From: JAJKJG01 sp036556825
GTDB lineage: Bacteria; Pseudomonadota; Alphaproteobacteria; Rhizobiales; Beijerinckiaceae
DNA: 31,605 bases
Assembly: GCA_036556825.1 (NCBI GenBank)
Contig: DATBIR010000227.1
Coordinates: 1 to 31,605 of the forward strand
Direction of reading: 5' to 3'
Shown here: positions 24,905-31,199 of the stretch, piece after piece
Numbering within the stretch: position 1 is the first letter of the stretch
Layout: each line of letters begins with the position of its first letter
Position numbers and translations under genes: made by a program
The notes under the pieces: model-generated
What the model was told of the DNA's origin: nothing
What the model saw: the letters and a program-made list of their open reading frames with translations, nothing else
Databases searched by the model: none

Positions 24905-25005
24905 CTGTCGCCCGCCGGGGACCCGTGGTAGAAATGAGCTATCGGGTGAGCCCCCGAGTTGAGAGACCTAATTCCCCGCCTGGCCCGTCCAGGCGGGGCT
25001 TTTTT
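24905..25005 (+). ncRNA. Candidate small RNA 1 with strong terminator
   Basis: Non-coding sequence after the gene at 24260. ACCCG..GTAG (24921-24931) pairs with CTAT-CGGGT (24939-24947) around AAATGAG. An alternative stem CGGG (24943-24946) / CCCG (24953-24956) excludes the first. It ends with an exceptional terminator: CCCCGCCTGG (24974-24983) / CCAGGCGGGG (24989-24998), perfect 10 bp, then C and TTTTTT to 25005. The 5' end is a guess. It could equally be the 3' untranslated region of the upstream gene. Family unknown. Confidence 0.5.
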
Positions 25006-25034
25006 ATGTGCTGGTCCTTTGCGGTTGCCTGGCC

Positions 25035-25152
25035 GGTGTGTGTTTTGAATCACACCTTTGGCTGCCCGACTCAGTTAATTTATGGGTGTTTCCTCCCTGG
25101 GGACTTGGAACACCCCTACCTTTTAAGGCGGCCTGGCCGCCTTTTTCTTTTT
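25035..25152 (+). ncRNA. mmgR: Candidate small RNA 2, MmgR/suhB-motif (alpha-r8) type
   Basis: Three stem-loops. GGTGTG (25035-25040) pairs with CACACC (25051-25056). GGGTGTT (25084-25090) pairs with AACACCC (25109-25115). The terminator is AAGGCGG (25125-25131) / CCGCCTT (25137-25143), followed by a T-rich tail to 25152. The loop side of the second stem contains TTTCCTCCCT at 25089-25098, the same ten bases I recall as the ultraconserved exposed motif of the alphaproteobacterial MmgR/alpha-r8 small RNAs (overlapping Rfam's suhB motif). In Sinorhizobium MmgR is an Hfq-linked trans-acting RNA limiting polyhydroxybutyrate storage. The 5' end is uncertain: homologues are about 80 bases, so transcription may start near 25070. 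No clear promoter seen. Confidence 0.6.
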
Positions 25153-25175
25153 GGCCTGCCGCGACTTCCGCCGGC

Positions 25176-25198
25176 CCGGCCGGCGCGGCGCCGGCCGG
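25176..25198. repeat. Perfect 23-bp palindrome
   Basis: CCGGCCGGCGC, one central G, then GCGCCGGCCGG: eleven perfect base pairs in an all-G+C sequence, directly after small RNA 2. With no loop it suits a DNA cruciform or a dyad binding site more than an RNA hairpin. Confidence 0.75.
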
Positions 25199-25262
25199 TG
25201 CGCACGCCATCCGCGAGCCGCCGGCTGCCCTTTCGCCGCGGCGCCATTTAACCCAGGTGAAT

Positions 25263-25350
25263 GCGGCCTTGCCGCCAGGCTGCTTTGCACATAGAGCCCC
25301 TCATGCCCCGTTGCGAGCAACCTCCCCTCTGCTCGCCGGGGCGTCTTTTT
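25263..25350 (+). ncRNA. Candidate small RNA 3 with CCTCCCC-loop terminator
   Basis: A long terminator stem: GCCCCG (25305-25310) with CGGGGC (25337-25342) and GCGAGCA (25313-25319) with TGCTCGC (25330-25336), separated by a TT bulge. The loop ACCTCCCCTC is 25320-25329 and the tail TCTTTTT follows. A small hairpin GCGGC/GCCGC lies at 25263-25275. The pyrimidine loop is complementary to Shine-Dalgarno sequences, a design known in alphaproteobacterial trans-acting RNAs. TTGCCG (25269-25274) followed 17 bases later by TAGAGC is a weak promoter option that would leave only the hairpin as the RNA. Boundaries are approximate. Confidence 0.45.
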
Positions 25351-25437
25351 GTGCGGTCGGCGCGGGCTGACCCGCGTGCGCCCCGTGCTCTGCGAAGGGG
25401 AGGGACACCTGCGGGACCTTGACCGCCGCCCCGAATC

Positions 25438-25485
25438 CAGCAAGACGTGCTGCAAAATAAGCCCCGGCCCTGCGCCGGGGTTTTT
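25438..25485 (+). terminator. Intrinsic terminator just before purA, candidate attenuator
   Basis: CCCCGGC (25462-25468) / GCCGGGG (25474-25480), perfect 7 bp, then TTTTT to 25485, ending 17 bases before the purA ATG. A small stem CAGCA (25438-25442) / TGCTG (25448-25452) precedes it. Any purA promoter upstream of about 25460 must read through this terminator, so it is either the end of an upstream RNA or a regulatory attenuator. Confidence 0.85.
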
Positions 25486-25502
25486 CGCGTGGAGTTCGCG
25501 TC

Positions 25503-26795
25503 ATGGCCAACGTCGTCGTGGTCGGCGCCCAATGGGGCGACGAAGGCAAGGGCAAGATCGTCGACTGGCTGTCGAGCCAGGCCGACGTGGTGGTGCGCTT
25601 CCAGGGCGGCCACAATGCCGGCCACACCCTGGTGATCGGCAACCAGACCTACAAGCTGTCGCTGCTGCCGTCCGGCGTCGTGCGTCCCGGCAAGCTGGCC
25701 ATCATCGGCAACGGCGTCGTGCTCGATCCGTATGCGCTGGTCGGCGAGGTCGACAAGCTCCGGGAGCAGGGCGTTGCAGTGTCGCGCGACAACCTGCGCG
25801 TCGCCGACAACGCTACGCTGATCCTGTCGCTGCACCGCGAACTCGACGCCCTGCGCGAGAGCGGCGCTCCCGGAACGCGCATCGGCACCACGCGGCGCGG
25901 CATCGGTCCCGCCTACGAGGACAAGGTCGGGCGGCGCGCCATCCGCCTGATGGATCTCGCCGATCTCAAGGCGCTTCCCGACCGGATCGAGCGTCTGCTC
26001 GCGCATCACAACGCCCTGCGCCGCGGCTTCCAGCTCGCGGAGATCGACGCCGGCGCCGTGTATGACGAGCTCGCCTCGGTTGCTCCCAAGGTGCTGCCCT
26101 ACATGGACACCGTGTGGCGGCTGCTCGACGACGAGCGGCGCGCGGGGCGGCGCATCCTGTTCGAGGGCGCGCAAGGGGCGCTGCTCGACGTCGATCACGG
26201 CACCTATCCCTTCGTCACGTCGTCCAACACGGTGGCCGGGGCGGCGGCGACCGGCTCGGGCCTCGGGCCGGGAGCGGTCGGCTACGTGCTCGGCATCGTC
26301 AAGGCCTATACGACGCGCGTCGGCGAAGGCCCGTTCCCGACCGAGCTGGTCGACGCGGCCGGCGAGCGGCTCGGCGAGCGCGGCCGCGAATTCGGCACCG
26401 TCACCGGGCGCAAGCGCCGCTGCGGCTGGTTCGACGCGGCGCTGGTGCGGCAGACCGTGCGCACGTCCGGCATCAACGGTATCGCGCTGACCAAGCTCGA
26501 CGTGCTCGATGGCTTCGAGACGATCCGGGTGTGCACCGGCTACCGGCTCGACGGCGAGGTCCTCGACCACCTGCCGGCCAGCCAGGGCGCGCAGGCGCGG
26601 GTCGAGCCGATCTACGAGGAGAGCGAGGGCTGGCGCGACTCCACGGCCGGCGCGCGCTCCTGGGCCGACCTGCCGGCGCAGGCGATCAAATACGTGCGCC
26701 GCATCGAGGAGCTGATCGGCGCTCCCGTGGCGCTTCTGTCCACGTCCCCGGAACGGGACGATACAATCCTGGTGCAAAACCCGTTCGAGGGTTGA
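25503..26795 (+). CDS. purA: Adenylosuccinate synthetase PurA
   Basis: A 430-residue cytoplasmic enzyme, the usual length. It condenses IMP with aspartate using GTP, the first committed step to AMP. The N-terminus MANVVVVGAQWGDEGKGKIVD contains the GTP-binding loop GDEGKGK (12-18) with catalytic Asp13; catalytic His41 is in GGHNAGHTL. Further signatures are GTTRRGIGPAYEDK (IMP contact region), FEGAQGALLDVDHGTYPFVTSSN and GRKRRCGWFD. The start is ATG 25503, preceded by GGAG nine bases upstream and a terminator ending 17 bases upstream. It is followed after 34 bases by the gene at 26830 on the same strand, probably as an operon. Confidence 0.97.
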   Translation: MANVVVVGAQWGDEGKGKIVDWLSSQADVVVRFQGGHNAGHTLVIGNQTYKLSLLPSGVVRPGKLAIIGNGVVLDPYALVGEVDKLREQGVAVSRDNLRVADNATLILSLHRELDALRESGAPGTRIGTTRRGIGPAYEDKVGRRAIRLMDLADLKALPDRIERLLAHHNALRRGFQLAEIDAGAVYDELASVAPKVLPYMDTVWRLLDDERRAGRRILFEGAQGALLDVDHGTYPFVTSSNTVAGAAATGSGLGPGAVGYVLGIVKAYTTRVGEGPFPTELVDAAGERLGERGREFGTVTGRKRRCGWFDAALVRQTVRTSGINGIALTKLDVLDGFETIRVCTGYRLDGEVLDHLPASQGAQARVEPIYEESEGWRDSTAGARSWADLPAQAIKYVRRIEELIGAPVALLSTSPERDDTILVQNPFEG

Positions 26796-26829
26796 CGGGG
26801 CGGCGCCCGACAGGTCACCTCAGATACCG

Positions 26830-28308
26830 ATGGCCGACTATTATCCTTTGATCGCGCGTGCGCTGGACGGCCTCTCGGAGACGACGCCCGAGATGCGGCG
26901 CGCCGTCTACGACCGGGCCCGGGCCGCGCTCAGGGCCCAGCTGGAATCGCTCGATCCGCCGCTTGCCGCCGCCGACATCACGCGCGAGCGCCTGGCGCTC
27001 GACGCGGCCATCGACCGGGTCGAGGCGGAGTTCCAGCTGCGCGAGGCGACCACGCAACGGCCGCCGCCGATCGCGACGGGCCGCGCCGCGGCGGCGCCTG
27101 CCGCCGCCCCGGCCACCGCGGCGCCGCCGGCGGCAAAGCCTGCTCCGCCGAAGCCGGCGCAATCCTGGCCGGCCACTCCGCCCGCGCAGCCGGCGGCCCG
27201 CGCCGCCCCGGCGCCGCGCCCCGCACCGTCGCGGGAGCCGGCTCCGGCTCCTGCGCCCGCTCCTGCTCGAGCTCCAGCTCCAGCTCCAGCTCCAGCTCCG
27301 ATGGAGTCGGTGGCCGAGGAGGAACTGCTCGTCGACACCGAGGCGCAGCCGCCGCTCCTGACGCAGCTCGGCAGCCGCGTCACTTCGGTGACGTCGCGGC
27401 TGCGCTCGAAATTGCCGGGAAGCCGGCCGCCGGCCGAGGAGGCGGGCGAGGCCGAGGCCGTCGACACGGGTCCGCGGGAGCGGCCGCGCATCGACACCGT
27501 GACGCGCGTCGTCAGCGATCCCGGGCGGACGCGCATCATCATCGTGGCGGCGGTGCTGTTCGTCGTGGTCGGCGCCATCGGCGTCGTGGCGTGGCTGCTG
27601 CGCGTGCAGCCGTCCGAGCTGCAGTCCGGCCAGGAAACGGTGCAGACGCAGCGGCCGGAAGGCGACACCAAGCTGCCCGACCGTGTTGCCGGCGAGCGCC
27701 CCGGCGCCGCGCAGCCGGGTGCAAGCGGGCAGGCGACCGCGCCGGGCGCCGCACGCGGCGACGTCGCGGTCGCGCAGCGCGCCATCCTCTACGAGGAGAA
27801 CCAGGCCGACACGCAGAACCCGCGCGCCACGGCGGGGCGGGCGCTGTGGCGCCTCGACCAGATGAATCCGGGCCAGGGGCAGCCGCTCGAGACGGTCGTG
27901 CGCGCCAGCGTCGAGGTGCCGGCGGCGAGCCTGTCGCTCGCCCTCCTCCTGCGCCGCAACAACGACCCGACGCTGCCCGCCTCGCATATCCTGGAGCTGA
28001 ATTTCACGACGTCCGGCGATCCGGGCCGCGTCGTGCGCGACGTCGGGCTGCTGCAGCTCAAGAACGAGGAGGTGGTGCGCGGCACGCCGGTCGCCGGCCT
28101 GCCGGTGCCGGTCAAGGACAACGTCTTCCTGATCGGCCTCTCCAACCTGCCCGGCGACATCGACCGCAACAGGGATCTGCTGCTCAAGCGCAACTGGACC
28201 GACCTGCCGATCCGCTTCGCCTCCGGCCAGCGCGCCATCCTCAGCTTCGAAAAAGGCGTGTCCGGCGAGCAGGCACTCGCCGAAGCCTTCCGCCAGTGGG
28301 GGCAATAA
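26830..28308 (+). CDS. Proline/alanine-rich single-pass membrane protein of unknown function
   Basis: A 492-residue protein. The first 75 residues form a compact helical domain (ARALDGLSETTPEMRRAVYDRARAALRAQL) that I associate with uncharacterised proteins next to purA in rhizobia. Residues about 78-158 are extremely Pro/Ala-rich with alternating AP. A transmembrane helix lies at about 236-258 (IIIVAAVLFVVVGAIGVVAWLL). The C-terminal part (about 315-492) is a folded, probably periplasmic domain of unknown type, with conserved-looking RRNNDPTLPASHILELNF and WTDLPIRFASGQRAILSFEKG. The ATG at 26830 has no strong ribosome-binding site, so translation may depend on upstream purA. The C-terminal domain resembles no enzyme I can name. 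Confidence 0.8.
   Translation: MADYYPLIARALDGLSETTPEMRRAVYDRARAALRAQLESLDPPLAAADITRERLALDAAIDRVEAEFQLREATTQRPPPIATGRAAAAPAAAPATAAPPAAKPAPPKPAQSWPATPPAQPAARAAPAPRPAPSREPAPAPAPAPARAPAPAPAPAPMESVAEEELLVDTEAQPPLLTQLGSRVTSVTSRLRSKLPGSRPPAEEAGEAEAVDTGPRERPRIDTVTRVVSDPGRTRIIIVAAVLFVVVGAIGVVAWLLRVQPSELQSGQETVQTQRPEGDTKLPDRVAGERPGAAQPGASGQATAPGAARGDVAVAQRAILYEENQADTQNPRATAGRALWRLDQMNPGQGQPLETVVRASVEVPAASLSLALLLRRNNDPTLPASHILELNFTTSGDPGRVVRDVGLLQLKNEEVVRGTPVAGLPVPVKDNVFLIGLSNLPGDIDRNRDLLLKRNWTDLPIRFASGQRAILSFEKGVSGEQALAEAFRQWGQ
27271..27299 (+). repeat. GCTCCA microsatellite inside the coding region
   Basis: Nearly five copies of GCTCCA encode the Ala-Pro repeat of the preceding protein. The unit is six bases, so slippage changes length by two residues without shifting frame. 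Confidence 0.9.
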
Positions 28309-28314
28309 CCTGAT

Positions 28315-28501
28315 CCCTCCCCGCGAGGGGAGGGCGGACTCGGACGCGGCAGCGGCCGAGCCGGGCGGGGTGGCAGCGCGACGTTGACATCGGCGCGCGT
28401 CGGTCGCACGCCGGTGATTGATCGCGCGGCGCCATTTCCTTGCGGGCGGGTTCCCCACCCCGGTCCGCTTCGCGGACTCGGCCCTCCCCTGAAGGGGAGG
28501 G
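28315..28501. repeat. MITE-like inverted-repeat element between convergent genes
   Basis: Both ends are hairpins with the same stem: CCCTCCCC/GGGGAGGG at 28315-28334 (loop GCGA) and at 28482-28501 (loop TGAA). Further inward CGGGGTGG (28366-28373) is the inverse of CCACCCCG (28455-28462), and CGGACTCG-like sequences occur next to each end. About 187 bp with no coding capacity. The end hairpins could terminate both the gene at 26830 and rpoH. Similar CCTCCCC elements are frequent in related genomes. Confidence 0.75.
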
Positions 28502-28504
28502 AGG

Positions 28505-29401
28505 TTAGCTGACCGGCGCGGCGGCGCGCGGCGCCTCGCGGGCGGCGAGATTCTTCTTCACCGCCTCTTGGATCTTCTCGAAGGCGCGCACCTCGATCTG
28601 GCGCACGCGCTCGCGCGACACGCCGAACTCGGTCGACAATTCCTCGAGCGTGATCGGATCCTCGGCGAGGCGGCGCGCCTCGAAGATGCGGCGCTCGCGC
28701 GCATTGAGCACGCCGAGCGCCTCGCGCAGCGCGGCGAGGCGGTTGGCGCCTTCCTGCTGTGCGGCCAGCACCGATTCCTGGCTGGCGCTCTCGTCGACGA
28801 GCCAGTCCTGCCACTCGCCTTCGCCTTCCTCGCGCAGGGGCGCGTTGAGCGACACGTCGCCGCCGAGACGGCGGTTCATGTCGATCACGTCCTGCTCGGT
28901 GACGCCGAGGCGCGTGGCGATCTGCTTGACCTGGTCGGGACGCAGATCGCCTTCCTCGAGCGCCGAGATGCGGCCCTTGGCCTTGCGCAGATTGAAGAAC
29001 AGCTTCTTCTGGTTGGCGGTGGTGCCCATCTTCACGAGCGACCACGAGCGCAGGATGTATTCCTGGATCGCCGCCTTGATCCACCACATGGCGTAGGTGG
29101 CGAGGCGGAATCCCTTCTCCGGCTCGAAGCGCTTGACCGCCTGCATCAGCCCGACATTGCCTTCCGACACGACCTCGCTGATCGGCAGGCCGTAGCCGCG
29201 ATAACCCATGGCGATCTTGGCGACGAGGCGCAGATGCGAGGTCACGAGCCGGTGCGCCGCCTCGGCGTCGCCGTGCTCGCGCCAGCGCTTGGCCAACATG
29301 TATTCCTCTCCGGGCTCCAGCATGGGGAACTTGCGGATCTCGTCGAGATACCGCGACAGCCCCCCTTCATTGGCCAGGACGGGAAGCGAAGTAGTCGCCA
29401 T
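28505..29401 (-). CDS. rpoH: RNA polymerase heat-shock sigma factor RpoH (sigma 32)
   Basis: A 298-residue sigma factor directing RNA polymerase to heat-shock promoters. Region 1.2 begins MATTSLPVLANEGGLSRYLDEI; region 2 is VTSHLRLVAKIAMGYRGYGLPISEVVSEGNVGLMQAVKRF through ATYAMWWIKAAIQEYILRSWSLV (about 53-124). The RpoH box QKKLFFNLR at 131-139 is specific for this sigma class. Region 4, with LEELSTEFGVSRERVRQIEVRAFEKI, contains the -35-binding helix-turn-helix. The start follows AAGGAG eight bases upstream on the minus strand. Alphaproteobacteria often carry more than one RpoH; copy number cannot be judged here. The gene follows the pseudouridine synthase gene on the same strand with 203 bases between, including its own likely promoter. 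Confidence 0.96.
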   Translation of the reverse strand: MATTSLPVLANEGGLSRYLDEIRKFPMLEPGEEYMLAKRWREHGDAEAAHRLVTSHLRLVAKIAMGYRGYGLPISEVVSEGNVGLMQAVKRFEPEKGFRLATYAMWWIKAAIQEYILRSWSLVKMGTTANQKKLFFNLRKAKGRISALEEGDLRPDQVKQIATRLGVTEQDVIDMNRRLGGDVSLNAPLREEGEGEWQDWLVDESASQESVLAAQQEGANRLAALREALGVLNARERRIFEARRLAEDPITLEELSTEFGVSRERVRQIEVRAFEKIQEAVKKNLAAREAPRAAAPVS

Positions 29402-29475
29402 TCATATTCTCCTTGGCTCCCTCTCGAGAGGCGAGCGGGCGGCCGAAACCCCTTGGCCCGGCCGCTTGACCTTCC

Positions 29476-29504
29476 TATATGGCTGGCAAGCTGGGCCGGA
29501 AAAA
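29476..29504 (-). promoter_or_regulatory. Possible rpoH promoter
   Basis: On the minus strand TTTTTC (29504-29499), 17 bases, CATATA (29481-29476), about 75 bases before the start codon. The -10 is good and the -35 poor. A perfect TTGACA lies farther upstream near 29537 but has no -10. Confidence 0.4.
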
Positions 29505-29579
29505 GGCTTCCGATGCGTTCGACACCCTCTGTCAACGCAAAAGGAGCCTTTTGGTGTGCGCCCGCGCACATCCTTGATG

Positions 29580-29600
29580 CGCGCGGCGGATTGCCGCGCG
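29580..29600 (-). terminator. Hairpin after the pseudouridine synthase gene
   Basis: CGCGCGGC (29580-29587) and GCCGCGCG (29593-29600) form a perfect 8-bp stem with a five-base loop, directly beyond the stop codon of the minus-strand gene. No T run follows, so factor-dependent or incomplete termination is likely. Confidence 0.5.
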
Positions 29601-29604
29601 AATC

Positions 29605-30627
29605 CTACCCGTTCTGACGCAAGGACCGGACCAGCTCGGCCATGTCGGCGGGCAGCGGGCTGTCGAAGCGCAGGGCGGCGCCCGAAGCCGGGTGTTCGAA
29701 GCCGAGAACCGTGGCGTGCAGCGCCTGCCGCCCAAGGTCTTTGAGCGCGGCCCGCGCCGCCGCGCGGAGGCGGTTGGCCTTGGTCTTGAAGCCGGCGCCG
29801 TAGACCGGGTCCCCGAGCAGGGGATGGCCGATATGCGCCAGGTGCACGCGAATCTGGTGCGTGCGGCCGGTCTCGAGGCTGCAGCGCACCAAGCTGGCGA
29901 GCGGCTCGGCGCGCGGCCCGAACACCTCCTCGACGGCATAATGCGTCACCGCATGGCGGCCCCGGCCGGTGCCGACGACGCTCATCTTCTCGCGGTTGTG
30001 CGGGCTGCGGGCGAGCTCGGCGGCGATGCTGCCGCGGCGCGGCTCCGGCACCCCCCAGGCGACGGCGAGATAGGCGCGCTCGAGCGGCCCGGCGCGGCCG
30101 TGGTCGGCGAACTGCGCGGCGAGGCCCTGGTGGGCGCGGTCGTTCTTCGCCACCACGATGAGGCCGCTGGTGTCCTTGTCGAGCCGGTGCACGATGCCGG
30201 GCCGCCTGACCCCGCCGACCCCCGACAGGCTGTCGCCGCAATGCGCCAGCAGGGCATTGACCAGCGTGCCGCGCTCGTGGCCGGCGGCGGGGTGCACGAC
30301 GAGGCCGGCCGGCTTGTCGATGACGATCAGGTCGTCGTCCTCGTAGACGACGGCGAGCGCGATCGCCTCGGCCTCCGGCTCGGCCGGCGCCGGCTGCGGA
30401 ACTTCGAGCGCGATGCGCGCCCCCGGCATGACGCGCGCGCCGGGGTCGGTCGCCGCCGCGCCGTCGAGCGTGACGCGGCCGTCGCGGATCAGCGCCTGCA
30501 GGCGGCTGCGCGAAAAATCGCTCCAGGCGCGCACCAGAACGCGGTCGAGCCGGTCGGGCGCGGCACCCGCCTCGACGACGAGCTCACGCGCGGACGGGGA
30601 GGGTAGGGGTGGGGTGGTCTCGGTCAC
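29605..30627 (-). CDS. rluD: RluA-family ribosomal RNA pseudouridine synthase (RluD-like)
   Basis: A 340-residue enzyme isomerising specific uridines in 23S rRNA. An N-terminal S4 RNA-binding domain covers about 14-75 (DRLDRVLVRAWSDFSRSRLQALIRDGRVTLDG). The catalytic domain follows with DDDLIVIDKPAGLVVHP, the active-site motif HRLDKDTSGLIVVAKN (catalytic Asp150), RCSLETGRTHQIRVHLAHIGHPLLGDPVYG and the C-terminal QALHATVLGFEHP. The S4 domain and length favour RluD over RluA or RluC, but the exact target uridines are inferred. The frame begins with GTG at 30627 and no strong ribosome-binding site is visible; the next in-frame Met is too far inside the S4 domain. It is upstream of rpoH and divergent from tRNA-Glu. 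Confidence 0.92.
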   Translation of the reverse strand: MTETTPPLPSPSARELVVEAGAAPDRLDRVLVRAWSDFSRSRLQALIRDGRVTLDGAAATDPGARVMPGARIALEVPQPAPAEPEAEAIALAVVYEDDDLIVIDKPAGLVVHPAAGHERGTLVNALLAHCGDSLSGVGGVRRPGIVHRLDKDTSGLIVVAKNDRAHQGLAAQFADHGRAGPLERAYLAVAWGVPEPRRGSIAAELARSPHNREKMSVVGTGRGRHAVTHYAVEEVFGPRAEPLASLVRCSLETGRTHQIRVHLAHIGHPLLGDPVYGAGFKTKANRLRAAARAALKDLGRQALHATVLGFEHPASGAALRFDSPLPADMAELVRSLRQNG

Positions 30628-30680
30628 GAGCGATGCTGAGGTGGCGGCGATGGCCTGGCGGCGGTGGTTGCGTTGCGGGA

Positions 30681-30708
30681 CTTGATGCCGCCACGGGCGT
30701 GGTATACG
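30681..30708 (+). promoter_or_regulatory. Promoter of tRNA-Glu
   Basis: CTTGAT (30681-30686), 16 bases, TATACG (30703-30708), ending 19 bases before the mature tRNA 5' end. Well placed and reasonably strong. Confidence 0.6.
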
Positions 30709-30727
30709 AGCACTCAGCGCCGCGGAA

Positions 30728-30803
30728 GCTCCCTTCGTCTAGCGGTCTAGGACGTCGCCCTCTCACGGCGAAAACAGGGGTTCGAGTCCCCTAGGGAGCG
30801 CCA
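30728..30803 (+). tRNA. tRNA-Glu (anticodon CTC)
   Basis: A complete 76-base cloverleaf. The acceptor stem GCTCCCT (30728-30734) pairs with AGGGAGC (30793-30799), followed by discriminator G and an encoded CCA. The D-arm has TCTAGCGGTCTAGGA. The anticodon loop is CTCTCAC with anticodon CTC, reading GAG codons. The T-arm is AGGGG-TTCGAGT-CCCCT. Confidence 0.97.
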
Positions 30804-30974
30804 ATCTTTTCAATAACTTAGGTGTAAGTCGCCGGCCCGTTTTTCTCCTATGCCCAACTCATGCCCAATAAGCGTTGCGGCTGTAGAGCGAGCCCAATCC
30901 CGCAGGACTGAGGAAGCGTTTATGCAGGTACACGGATCGGTCACCGCGGGGTAGCGTTGACCCTCGGGAGTTCG
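30804..30974. other. Unassigned spacer between tRNA-Glu and the tRNA-Arg fragment
   Basis: 171 bases of lower G+C than the core genes. It contains a T run (30839-30845) that may end the tRNA transcript and the near-repeat ATGCCCAACTC / ATGCCCAATAA around 30850-30870. No gene is supported; a minus-strand open frame across the tRNA fragment is an artefact of antisense tRNA sequence. Confidence 0.4.
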
Positions 30975-31021
30975 AACTACGAATCTGGGGGTCAGAGGTT
31001 CGAATCCTTTCGGGCGCGCCA
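30975..31021 (+). other. 3' fragment of tRNA-Arg(ACG), candidate attachment site
   Basis: ACTACGAATCTG gives the anticodon loop CTACGAA (anticodon ACG). It is followed by the variable region, the T-arm AGAGG-TTCGAAT-CCTTT, the 3' acceptor strand CGGGCGC, G and CCA. The matching 5' acceptor GCGCCCG, D-arm and 5' anticodon strand are absent; the preceding GTTCGA does not pair. About 47 bases of tRNA 3' end is the classic core of an integrase attachment site left at the distal end of an island inserted in a tRNA gene. Confidence 0.75.
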
Positions 31022-31199
31022 TTTCAATCAAGCACTTAGCGCGAAATGCTTGCGACGGCGCTTCCCAGATCTGTTGGTTGGGAAGCGTATGGGAAGCGAC
31101 GCAATGACCCGCTGTCTCGGCCCGGCGGCCAATGTGACGCGACTGGACCGCCACGGCGGCTCAGCGCATGACAACTGGGTTAGCGATCACGAGGGTTGG
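31022..31199. other. Non-coding junction between the tRNA fragment and the patatin-like gene
   Basis: 178 bases. CTTCCCA and TGGGAAG around 31060-31085 form a short inverted repeat, and GGGAAGCG occurs twice nearby (about 31080 and 31091). No gene or integrase is recognisable. Confidence 0.4.

Noticed and set aside
29476..29540. Heat-shock (sigma 32) promoter or ROSE-type thermometer before rpoH
   Set aside because: CTTGCC is present but the spacing to a CTATNT-like -10 is wrong, and no SD-pairing stem typical of ROSE elements is visible near the start codon.
30810..31154. Minus-strand open frame of 114 codons containing RPKGFEPLTPRF
   Set aside because: That peptide is the familiar translation of antisense tRNA 3' sequence; the frame runs straight through the tRNA-Arg fragment, so it is not a gene.
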